A stretch of DNA of 64,000 nt from Tenrec ecaudatus. Lineage: Eukaryota > Chordata > Mammalia > Afrosoricida > Tenrecidae. Positions 1 through 12,700 of this stretch are shown here, one piece after another. How positions within the stretch are numbered: the first letter of the stretch is position 1; every line of letters starts with the position of its first letter. Position numbers and translations under genes: made by a program. The notes beneath the pieces are model-generated. The model saw only the letters and a program-made list of their open reading frames with translations. It was not told the DNA's origin and ran no database searches. The DNA is taken from assembly GCF_050624435.1 (NCBI RefSeq), contig NC_134539.1, forward strand, positions 122,681,525 to 122,745,524, read 5' to 3'.

Positions 1-562
1 AGTTGTTTTCAACAAAAAATTATTCCTTAATGATGGCTACATGAATATAAGCGCATAAAAACAAACAGAATACTATTTGTTGGAATTTTAAAAATTGTGT
101 TAATTAATGGAAAAAAGGAGGAAACATGGCAAGTCATTGGGAGTTTGCTTAGTTCGACCTACCAGCTGCTCCAGAGGCAAAATGTGGCAGTGTGCTTCCA
201 TAAATATTTAGTTTTAGAAATTCTATAGGGTAGCTATGTCCTGCCTTATAGGGTTACCAAACGGAATCAATGGCAGTGTCTACTAAATAGTGACCAGACC
301 ACACTTTACATAGTATTATAGTTCCACCATACATACTCCTTTCCCCTGTTGTCAAGGCATCATGCTTCTGTGGTGCCCAAAGCGTCATGCCTTCCTTCTA
401 AGGACCATTCCTTAGGAGACGCTCCCTTTGCCTGAGGACTTCATGAATCATGGAGGTAGGTAACATTCACTGACTAGGTAGGTTTCAATCCCATTTAAAA
501 ATATAAAAATGTATCAGGAAGGTGAGATTGGTTTTAGAGAAATATGAAAATGCACATCTTAC
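1..562 (-). other. VMP1 intron 6 (partial)
   Basis: Intronic sequence between exon 6 and the left edge. I see no exon, RNA gene or clear repeat here. Confidence 0.7.
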
Positions 563-730
563 CCACATGCAGGCCTCAATCCTAACTTTTGAGATGATGC
601 TCCACAAAGAAATAGCTCCTTCAGGGCTCGCTTCATCTGGACAAACAATCTGATCGGGATAGGGCGGTTCCGGGAAATTAACCGAATTACATTCATAAGC
701 AGCTAATGTAACTGAAGCTATATGCGGACC
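563..730 (-). CDS. VMP1: VMP1 exon 6
   Basis: Minus strand: acceptor TTTCTTAG|GGTCCG and donor ATGTGG|GTAAGATG. The 56 codons encode [19 protein letters not shown], the proline-rich luminal loop [19 protein letters not shown], then [18 protein letters not shown]. The loop differs slightly from human (ASPEGA against GTEGT). This is the last VMP1 exon in the window, and exon 7 must lie to the left of base 1. Confidence 0.97.
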
Positions 731-3700
731 CTAAGAAACAAGTAAGAAAGTGGGTTAGAAAAGTACAGAAACAAAAAGGCATTGCCAGCATACGTATTAT
801 TTTAATAATCCTTTCAGCACCATTCAAAGGAACTCCGTGGGCGACGATCCTTTAGACTCACATTGACAATACCACTCTTTTTCATTACTTGGTGAAGTAA
901 GCATCTTCCACCCTTTTCCTTTTACCACAGCAAAGATGAAACTATGGAACCAGGATTAGTAAGTTTTTCCACAAACACTTTTGTGCTGCTTTATCTTTAT
1001 TTTGAAATAATACAAATTAATCATATAAATAAAATAGATTAATATTTAGATGCATGATAAAGGCTTAAGTATTCAGAAACCAAAACCCCCCTGCTACTGA
1101 ATTTGTTCTGACTCACAGTGAGGTGCCTGACACTGTGAATCTTTACAGGAGCAGCTTGCCCCATTCTCTCTTGGAGAGCAGCTGTTGGGTTTGAACAGAT
1201 GACCCTGTGGCTAGTGGTCCAAAGCCCAATCATACTACCACCACGGTTAAAGACAGTGGCTCACAAAAATACATATGGGGGATTCAAAGAGTTCTTGGAA
1301 AAAAGGATTGAATGACTCCAGAATACTAAGGTATCTGCATAAGAATCACTAGGAAGCTTGTTAAATATGTAAATTACAACAATACGTAAATTACCGGTTC
1401 ACCTACCATAGATTAGTTCAAAAGTAGAGCTGGGAACCATAATTTTTACAACAAAAGTCTTTCAGGGATTCTTTTTTTTTTTTTTCAGGGATTCTAATAG
1501 GTAGGAGTTTTGGGAGCCACTGGAAGAATAATAAATTAAGAGTCAGAAAAACAACCTTGGATGAGTTGGGCTCTCTTGATCTCAGTTTATTCTGCTGAAA
1601 AATGAAGGAATTAGACTTGTTTCTAGATCTAAAATGCTACAATTCTAAAGTAATTAAGTGGTTACTAAAATCAAGTGCCAATTTCCAAAATTCTCAGGTG
1701 GTGTAAAACCTAAAAGTTGGACAGGGTTAACACGTTGCCAGAGAATATTAAGACATACGCCCAAAGGTAACTGTAGGATTAAAGAAATTAATTCAAATAA
1801 GCAATAAATTAATCCACATAAAATATTCAAAAGTTGTTAGGAAGAAAAATTATGTGTATATGGAATAAATTTATAAGTAAAAAATTCCCCAAATTAGATT
1901 CTGTTGTTAGCCATATTACGTAAATGTTTCTGACTTTGGAGGTTACTATTAAAATTTCTAGCATTTTTTTCATAAACAAGTAAATAGTTGAATACAGTAT
2001 ATAGGTTCCATATATTCTTTTAAAACTGCATTGTGAAAGAATTGTAGTTCATGTATAAAATGCATAAGATGCAATGATGAAAATAAAACACTCATGAACT
2101 CTCACTGCTACCAAGATGAGGCAATATAAAATAAGCTTGTTTCCATGGTAAGCTGAAAAAGAAAAATGTTCATAAACTAAGTCACATTTTCTTCTAAATC
2201 TACTGGACATTTTAAGTTAAAATAAATTTAAAAAATTTTTATACTTAGCAATGATTCAATTATTAACTAGGTTATTTCTGAACCAGAAGCTTATCATGGA
2301 CATTTAGCATTTGTCTCCCCTTTCTGGGTATATTTTAATTCATGAAAATGTATAAATCCAAATAATGAAGTTTAAAAGTTCAGAAAAACTTAACAAGTGT
2401 ACTTATAATTATTCTGGTTTTATTTTGAGTTATGATTGATCATGAAATCTACAATTATTTCTGTAAATGCTATGTGCACAAAAGATTTCACAATTAGAAA
2501 AACGAAGTATAACCTTCACTCTTATTAGAAATGGCACAGTCTACACTGATGTGCAGTAGAATTTAAGATATTAATTAGACACGAACCCGACCAAACTTTC
2601 ATAGATGCTAAAACAAAGAGCTTTCTATGACATATAGGAAAGAAGAGGCTACATTTCCAACCCACCAATTTTGATAAACTATTCCAACACATTAACAATA
2701 GAACAGAGTGATGTACAGTTCTAACTTCAGGAGGTTCTTGACAAGGAAATCTCCAGCAACTTGATTTGAGAACGTTTTTCCACAAAAAGGTCTGTTCATT
2801 CACACAGCTAAAAGAATATCTGGACATGATTCCTGAAACTTAAGAGGCAGATGGGTGTTTCCTAGACAAAATGAACACCTAAAATGCAACTGCTTGTCGT
2901 TGTTTATTCTCAGGAGCCTAAGTCTGTACCTTTAACTTTAAACACATAGGAAATACATACTTTACAAGTTATTTTCAACATTCTACCCCTTAGTGGTTCC
3001 TAAACACAACCACCTTGAGTGAAATAAATGTAACTTTACATTAAAAACCCAAACATCGAAAAAAAACACTTTAAAGTTATACTTACTTAAAGTTATACTT
3101 ATTCAAACGACCTTTTAAGTATATTTTCTAAAAACGATATGTTCCAGTACTATGTACCAAGTCTGAGATGTCAGTTTGGCCACACTAAATGAAGACCCAA
3201 GAGTAAAGACCAACAGTTACAGCACACACACACACACAAGACGAACTGGCTAGAACAATCATCAAGGGCCTGTCACCAAATCAAAAAGAAAAAGAGTCAA
3301 GTTCTTACTTCAGCTATAGATAGGAGAGTCTTAAAAATGTTTGTGGGGAAAAAAGAACCGAAAGAAAATGGAGCTTCCCATGAGCAGTCAAAGTTCCTAG
3401 TATATGGCTCAGAAATATGGGCAGAGGGTTTTCTGCCAAGGATCTTGGTTAAGTAACTACGACCAGCCTCTCATTCCTGAAGGAACTGAGTATAAAACTG
3501 GACAAAATGTATGGAACAACTTTGCAGACACTGTACCACAGGCAGCACAGAACTTTCTGGTTGTTGAGAGAAGGAAAACAAATGAGGCATCCTTTGATGC
3601 GCCTGGCTTTTTGCCCGGAGACACTGGAGACATTCCAGTGCCTGGCGCAGAGGGCGAGCACAGACAGAGAATGGTGAGCTTGCTGAGTTGAGAAAGAAAT

Positions 3701-6700
3701 TTGAGTTCAAGGGAAACGAAGCAGGATTCAAATGAAAGGATACAAAGAGAAAAACAAAGGGAAGAAATGAATCAGTGTGATCTGTGGGACAATATTAATC
3801 AACCCAGCGTACATATAATTGGGACCCCTAGAGAGGAGACAGAAAAAAACACTTGAGAAATTATGACCAAATATTTTCTAGATCTGTGGAAAAACACCAA
3901 CCTACAGATTAAAGAAATCCAGTAACCTCCACTCACGTCCAAACATATAATCAAATTGATGAAAATAAGTGATAAAGTGAAAGTCTAAAAGGCAACTAGA
4001 GAGAATTGAAAATCACACCATGTAAAACTCAACAAGATAAAACAATGTGAGAAAAAACACCTGTAACCTGGAATTCTTTACCCAAGGAAAATTGCTTTCA
4101 AAAAACAAAGGTGAAATAAAAACATTTTCAGACATATAAAAGCTAACTGACATCACCAGGCAGCCTGCAGTAGAGAAGGAAGAAAAAAAAATGAAGCAGG
4201 GGAAACCTGAGTCTACACAAAGGAGTGAGGAACACTGAAAATAGAGATAACTTTTCTATTCATGCTAAAATTCCTTTAGAAAATACCCAGTTTGAGGGGG
4301 GAGCGGGGAGGGAGGGGGAAAAAAAAAGAGGACCTGATGCAAAGGGCTTAAGTGGAGAGCAAATGCTTTGAGAATGATTGGATGTGCTTTATACAATTGA
4401 TGTATGAATATGTATGGATGGTGATAAGAGTTGTGTGAGTCCCTAATAAAATGTAAAAAAATTAAAAAAAAAAGAAAATACCCAGTTTTTGAAGCAAAAA
4501 ACTGTAAAAAAAATTTGTAACATATAGAAAAGAAACATTATGAAAACACAAGATGAGAGAAAAGAAACTGATTACATGATCCTAAAGTTCTAACAATACA
4601 TATGAAATGATGTCATACGCCTGCAAGCATAAGGCCTAGTAGCATTATGGATTATATATTGGGCTACTAGCCAACCACAAGGTCAGCAGTTGTAACCTAT
4701 CAGCAGTTCCACAGGAAAAAGATGAGGCTTTCTGCTCCTGTAAAGATTTTACAGCTTCAAAAACCCCAAAAGACCATTCTACTTAGTCCTAGCAGCTCTG
4801 TTTTACAGGGTTGCTACAAGGATCAACTCCGTGGCAAGGAGTCTGTGTTTTGGTTTTGTTGTTGGTATGGTACAAGGTAAAGATCAGGAATGGAGAGTGC
4901 CTCTTAAGCAGATATAACAAGCTTCTTCGGTATTTAAGGAACAGGTCTTCAAAGGTTAATATTCCTGAGGACAGTGACCTTTGATTTATGTGAGGGTAAG
5001 CAGAGGAAGCAAAACTAGCTGTTTGTAGTGTGGATTGTCCCCCGCCCCCCCACAGAAGGATCTACATATTCCCTAGTTAGCTTCCGCAGTAGATAACACA
5101 CATTAAGAACACACAGAGCTGTTTAGAGTTCCTTTATTACTGCCAATGCAAGTTTCCTTTAGCGATTAGGTTAAGTTTTATAACATGCTTATGATGAAAC
5201 ATCAGGCTTCCAACAAAGTGACAGTATCCCTTTTCTGTTTTGTAATTTAGTACACTCATTTAAATTAATGTCAACTCAACATATTAGGTCAGCTATTTGT
5301 GACATATCATACATCTGGTTTTGCTTCAGTTCAAAGTTCCATATATCTGGTCTCATGACCTGTATTACATTATATTTTCCAAAGTTTTGATAATGGAATA
5401 GTTTTGCCTTGTCCAGGATAAAAGATGTAGTGTTTGGCCAACCAAGAGTATGTCTGGGTGACAGCAAAACCATACTGAGATCATGGTGTAGGATTTCTAA
5501 TCTACTATGAGCAGATGTAGGTATTTGTGGAAAACAGATTTCAACTTTTAAAAAACTCTCTGTAGTTAAATAAAACAGTTACAGATTATGGTACTATAAG
5601 AGCTCCCAATGAAACGGAACGATTAATAATAAAGTATCTCAGAAAGAAAAATGTTTATTGATTGAAAAATGAACTAAAACAGTTCTACAGTATTTTTACT
5701 TCAGCTTCAGAAGTAACATATATATTTGCAAAGAGCATACCCATATAGAAAATACATACACACACACACTCTCCCCCAGCAGAAATGACAACACACAAAC
5801 ACACACACACACACTCTCCCCCAGCAGAAATGACAACACACACACGCTCCCCCAGCAGAAATGACAACACACACACACACACATACTCCCCCAGCAGAAA
5901 TGACAACACACACACACACACTCCCCCAGCAAAAATGACAACACACACACACGCTCCCCCAGCAGAAATGACAACACACACACACACGCTCCCCCAGCAG
6001 AAATGACAACATACACACACACTCCCCCAGCAGAAATAACACACACACACACTCCCCCAGCAGAAATGACACACACACACACACACACACTCTCCCCCAG
6101 CAGAAATGACAAAACACACACACACACACTCCCCCAGCAGAAATGACAACACACACACACACACTCCCCCAGCAGAAATGACAAAACACACACACACACA
6201 CACACACTCCCCCCCCAGCAGAAATGACAAAATTATGTTGAAAAGTTCCACTAATGTTTCACATTTCCAGAAGTGAATTTTAGTCCCATTCACCCTCAAC
6301 CAAAAGTCAAGAATGTTACTTTTGATCCTATCTGTATAAGGTATAAGCTAAGGTTAAGAAGTCATGGGTTGAGTCTGACAGAAGCCAGTAAATAAAAAAA
6401 ACAATGGAAAATGTGTATTTTTTCTGGGGCTATTTCAAGTTGGGACTGACAGCAAACTAATTCCTTGTAGTCAATCAGTGTCAACGTTTATCATACTGGA
6501 GAGAGGTGAGAGCTGCCACAGCCAATGTCCATGCCACATGAAGGGAGATGGAATGGTGAAGATTCAGGTACTCGATGCCCTGGACCTAGAGGGTCCCCAA
6601 GTGGCCAGACAGAACTATTTCTTCCACACCAGGGGCAAGCAACCCCTCTGCATCCATAGTTCTCATGCATTCACCACAGTCCATGGAGCAGGAGACGCAA

Positions 6701-9700
6701 ACACAGAGAGGCAGTTGAGTGGAATGCATGAGCAGTGATGCACCACTCTTACCAACCCAAGGGGCCTCTGGTGCAAAGACTGTCTACCTCTCGGGCTGAA
6801 GATGGTCACTCTAGGAAGGGCTGTTGTGGGGAAGAGATGATTTCTCCCTGCACGGGAGGGTAGTTTGTGGAGAAAGAATCCTGCTGGGAGAGGGGCTTCT
6901 TTAGACACTTGAGGGCAGGTTGGTGAGTCTGCTGGGAACCAAAACACCATATCAACAGGCACCAAGAAGGATAACACTAAATCCGTTGGACAGAAAAAGG
7001 AAATTGAAGCCACATCATGTAAAAACTACCTACAGAGCGCACCCATGAAAATAACATGCAGGGGCTGTACAGTATGAAACACTGTATAATGTACATGTTA
7101 CTTGCACAAAAACATAGTAAGTTCTATTAACCCACTGCTGTCTTGTCAATTCCGACTCATAACAACCCCATGAGACAGAGCAGAACAGTCTTATCAAGTT
7201 TCTAAGGTTGTACTTTTTAATGGAATCAGTCACATGTCGTGCAGAGCAAGTGGTAGAATTCAATCTGCTGATCTTTCGGTTAACAGGTGAGTACTTTAAC
7301 CACTGTGATACCAGGCGTCCTTTATAGACCAGTGGGGGGAAAAACCCCAAACAATCTACTGATCCTTGATTCTGACTCATCTTGACCTTTTATAGTGTTT
7401 CCGAGGCTGTAAATCTTTACTGATGCAGAAAACGTCACTTTTTCCCGAGGAGTGACTGGCAAATTTGAATCACTGACCTGGTAGTTAGAGGTCTAATACC
7501 TAACCACCAGCAGCAACAGCTCTAATTAAATGCACACATATACGACTTATCCTGAAAATGTCCTTCTTGAACTTATACCACACAACAATATCCCTAATTT
7601 GGTATGAAGCAAAGTTTCAATCAGTGCACATCTGTAGCACTAACATAAACCCAAGGAGGACGGATAGGATCCAGTTGGGTTTATTGTAGGGTCCCTTTTT
7701 CCAGGGATATGTTTCAAAAACTAAAAACCTTAAATGGTTCTATTAGTTCAGTATAAAGCCAACTTAGTCAAGCCTCTTTATCAAACAAGATGAAGCATAT
7801 GATATCCTATTTGGAACAAAAAAGTGTGGTGTGCCCAAAGAATGTACTTCAGAGGACAACACTGAAGCTGCAACTCAGGGAGAGGGACAGGTCTGATCAG
7901 AGCACACAGGAATAAATGAAGGGGGAGGAAGAGAAGCCTTGAGAACGATATGCCTGCTCAGAGCAGCCAATGCACAAAGAGGACCATATGCTGGGTCCAT
8001 TCCCGAGACGCGACATCTCTCACTGGCCCATAGCCCTACAGGAGACAACACTGGAGACACAGGGTGGGAACTGCACCCGATCAGACCCTACCAAACCGAA
8101 GCAAAACACTAAAGATGTGCAACATAACAGCAAAGGAAGCAGAGCAATGAAGTCCCTGGGAAATACCAAAAATAGACTTTGGGACCTGGGCGTGGTACTC
8201 CATCACACTTGACTGGAAAACACTCCTAAAGGTCAACAAATAGACCTTGAACTATTTATACTTTTTTTCCATTAGTTTGTTGTTGTTTTGTTTTGCTCTG
8301 TCTTGTTTTTATGCATATTATTATCTCTGCAGGTCTATCTAGATAAGATAGGCTGGATAAACAATCTGGAGGAGAAAACAATGGGACTGATGGTTTAGTG
8401 GGTGGGGGAGATGGGGGATGGGAGAGGAGGATGTGGAGGAAAGGAAGTGGTGTTAACAAACTCAGGGACAAGGGGACAGCAAGTGATCCAAAATGAGTGG
8501 TGAGCAGGGCATAAGAAGCCTGCTAGGGCTTGATCAAGGGCAATGTAACTGAGAGGAATTACTGAAACCCAAATGAAGGCTGAGCATGAAAGTGAGACAA
8601 GAGGAAAGTAAAAGAGAAAGAACTAGGAGGCAAATAGGAGGTAAATAGAGGAAAGAACTAGGAGGCAAAGGGCATTTGTAGAGATCTAAATACAGGCATA
8701 TATATATGTAAACATACTTCTATATGATGATGGGGAAATAGATCTATGTGCATATATGTATAGGTTTAGTATTAAGGCAGCAGATGGACATTGGGCCTCC
8801 ACTCAAATACTCCCTCACTGCAAGAACACTTTGTTCTATTAAACTGGCATTCCATGATGCTCACCTTCCTGACATGATCACTGAAGACAAAGCAGGTGCA
8901 TAAGCAAATGTGGTGAAGAAAGCTGATGGTGTTTGGCTAATAAAAGATATAGCATCTGGGGTCTTAAAGGCTTGAAGGTAAACAAGCAGCCACCTAGCTC
9001 GGAAGCAACAAAGCCCACATGGAAGAAGCACACTAGCCTATGTGGTCATGGGGTGTCAAAGGGATTGGTATCAGGCATCAAAGAACAAAAAAATCATATC
9101 ATTGTGAATGAGGGGGAGTGCAGATTGGGGACCCAAAACCCATCTGTAGGAAACTGGGTATCCCCTTACAGAAGAGTCACGGGGAGGAGACAAGTCAGTC
9201 AGGGTGCAGTGTAGCAATGATGAAACACACAACTTTCATGTAGTTTTTAAATGCTTCCCCCCCGCCCTCCACTGTCATGATCCCAATTCTACCTTACCAA
9301 TCTGACTAGACCAGAGGATGCACACTGGTACAGATAGGAACTGGAAACACAGGGAATCCCCGACAGATGATCCCTTCAGGACCAGTGGCGATAGGGGCAA
9401 TACTGGGAGGGTGGAGGGAAGGTGAGTAGAAAGAGATAACAAAGATCTGCATATAACCTCCTCCCTGGGCGCCGGACAGCAGAAAGTGGGTGAAGAGAGA
9501 CGTTGGACAGTGTAAGATATGACAAAATAATAATTTATAATTTATCAAGGGCTCATGAGGGAGGGAGGTGATGGGGAGGGGAAAAATGAGGAGCTGATAC
9601 CAAGAGCTCAAGTAGAAAGTAAATGTATTGAGAATGATGAGGACAACAAATGTACAAATGTACTTGACATACAATGTATGTATGTATGTATTGTCATAAG

Positions 9701-12700
9701 AGTTGTATGAGCCCCCAATAAAATGATTAAAAGTGTGGTGTGTACCTACGTGTTTGTAAGGAAGAGGCGTAGACAAAGAGACAGACAGACATTCTTCTAC
9801 TCCATGAGGGTCTGTCAGAACTGACAAAATAGTCCTAAAGACTGGAGTTGTTTGCACAACATCTGTAATGTCAATTCATAACCAAATCTGTCATCTATAC
9901 ACAAAAGTTAAATCAGATCCCAAAGGCAAAATTTCCAATTAGTTCTGTCTGGAAAGTTTAGGGCAAAGGTAATAAAATCAGGAATCCTCTGCTGATTCAC
10001 TGGGAAACCATTTGTTTGCCATACTCCTTCACTAAGGAACAAAAGGGAGTCAGTGGTTAGTCTGGAATGTGATTCATTAAGAATATCTGGGTGATAAACA
10101 AATGAAAGAAGATGACTAAATGGTTGTCTGACTTGCAAAAAAACTTCACTTTATTTTAGCTAAACTTTTGGGAACTTTAGAAACCCTGTGCAAATACACA
10201 AATTCTACTTCTCAATTTTTTTTAATCGCTGCTTCTCTCTTCAGACTTGGAAAACAACTGATCTAAAATTACAATCTGCAGTAAATAACTCTAAAAGAAT
10301 AGAGCAAAAAGCTATTGCTATCATGGGCACTACAAAGTATGACTAGCATTTGTATCATTGCAAAAAGTACAGAAATTCAGTCTCTGGCATGTCTCTCTAA
10401 GATATATTTCTGTATGTGAAAAAGCACTATTCTGGGCATAAATGGAGTTTTTAGTTTTCTGACTATATCAATAACTTATTAGGTGGTTAGAACCAGATTT
10501 AACTTCTATTTCATCCTTTCATATGATAAAAAACCTAATAACATCTGCCCTTACATAGGTCTCATGGGAAGATATGAATTTACACAGTAAAAAATTTAAA
10601 TATAATAAAACTCTAACCAAAACAAGGAAATGTAAGCTGTATAGAATTAGTTCATGCCGCAAATTCTAAGGTACTCTCTTGACGCCATTTTTATTACAAT
10701 TAAAGATGTGTTTCACACAAAATGTGCAATTTCTACTGTTTATTTAGCAATGAAATAATCCCAGACTTTTAAGCATTTGTAAACCTGAGTCTTACCCGGG
10801 GCAAATATCTTATAAGGTTGTTTTAAGTTTTCAGGAGAAATGGAGCACATATTTATGGAGTTATTTTTAGAAAGTAAAATATATATTTATGGAGTTATTT
10901 TTAGAAAGTAAAATATAAATGTTTTAAAAGTGTGTCCAGCAGAACAGATGTAAGCTACACTGAATCTTCTTAGCTTTCATTTAATCACAGATGAATAAAC
11001 AGTGACTTTAGGTAGCCCCTCTGTACATACTTGTTGCTTGGTTAAACCTCAACTCTATATCCAGGAAACCTTGGTTCATCTTTTGATGTGGTGATGCTTA
11101 TAAGAGTTAATACATGAGTCATTCTTTAGGGAAAAGCTGGGAAAAGTGCTGGTCATGTTCTCATCAAACAAAAAGCAAACAGACCTTTTTCTGAGATGGG
11201 TCTGCTGACCTTTCCCAAAAGAACACTCAGTCACTGAATGCTTATCGCCCCAGTCAGTATGCCTATGGAGAACACGACCTCTGGCTTCTTTCCTTCGTTT
11301 TCCTCCTCACAGAGGGCAGACAGGTGAGCAATGAAGCAATAATCAAAGGTCAAACAGAAATGCCAGCAAAGTACCCATTTAAAAAAAGAATCACTGAACC
11401 GCTTAGCAATTAACAAGTACTACAATATTTTTCGCTATTTCCTTTCAATCCACACTCACGAAGTTTTACAAGTAACATTGACTTTGGGAAATGCATAGCC
11501 AAGAGTCAAAAAGTATTAGAATCAAAGGAAAAGAACATGTCATTTATAAAACATTTATTAATTCAAGGAAATGGGGTGCTATACACAGAGTGCTTTTTAA
11601 TAAGATAGCAATCAAGACATCAGATTCTAAAAAATGTATAATTTCCACCACATATTGTAGTGATAAAGTAACCCATCTTGTAAGCATAAATAAACCTCTA
11701 AATCTTACACAGGGACAAATATCTTAAACTTTATTCTTTATTTGCATTTAACTGTTAAAGAGCCAAGCATTTTTTCTACTAAAATGGTTTTGTCAAACAA
11801 TGACTAAGGGATAATACCTTGATATTACGGCTTCTAATAAAAGGTTTTCTTCAACAAGATTAAATATTTAAAAATCTTTTCTGCTTCCTAAATGTTTCAA
11901 GATAAGGCAACTCTTATTGCGTAAAACGTGAAAAGTCTTCATGTTCTAATTCCCTAATGTGAGGAAGCCCAGTGGTTAAAATATATCAAAGAAAAAAGTT
12001 TTCTGTAAAACGCATTCAGCCTTCTACTTATAGCTACACATTTGTAGCTACTTGTAGCTACATTGTAAGTATAAAATGTAGTTGGGCGTTTTTCCTCTTC
12101 TGGAGTTCTTTGTTTAAAAAGTGGCTTGTTTGAAAGGGAGATAGAGCGATAAGCCTCTCTCCAGTAAACTGCTCCATCTAGTGTCAAAAACTACATTTAT
12201 CATGTTGTATGTGTATTGGTTAATCTATGGGTTCACTTTTTTGTTAGTGTTAAATAGAACAGACTTTAAATATCATAAATAGCACATAAGGCTTACAAGT
12301 GGCTCTTTAATCATCTTGATGTGTTATAACTGGATGAATCATGTCCATGCATGTCTGAAATAAATTTTTCATCAAGTACCAATGTTCCTGTTTTTGTTAA
12401 TGTGGTTGTTTATAGAATTATGAGTCATTTTTCTAGTAAAAGGAAATAATTATAAAGGGGCTACCAAAATACACTATTTCTCTCACTGAGTTATAAGATC
12501 TGATTCCAGTTTCTTATTTCCCCAAATGGCTGAAAGGTTGTAAAACCAGGTATTTAAGAGCAACTGTATCTATCTACAGGAATCCTAGTGGTCCGGTGGG
12601 TTACAAACGAGACTGCTCACCCAAGCCACTTTGCGGGAGAAAGGCTGTCTGTTCCGGTAACAATTCAATCTCAGAAAGCCCACGGATGGGCATTCATCAA

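Noticed and set aside
3404-3691. 95-codon plus-strand frame as a small gene
   Set aside because: It is adjacent to an L1/HAL1-like stretch, has no recognisable domain or splice context, and is within VMP1 intron 5.
4645-4720. Functional tRNA gene
   Set aside because: The tRNA-like sequence belongs to a SINE, cannot form a full cloverleaf, and is followed by the SINE body.
5685-6299. Long minus-strand open frames (up to 204 codons) rich in Cys-Val repeats
   Set aside because: They come wholly from the (CA)n minisatellite, which lacks stop codons in several frames. There is no splice context, no start context and no known domain.
9306-9857. 183-codon minus-strand frame
   Set aside because: It is antisense to the 3' part of a family A retroposon; similar antisense frames appear at other copies (for example 57309-57716).
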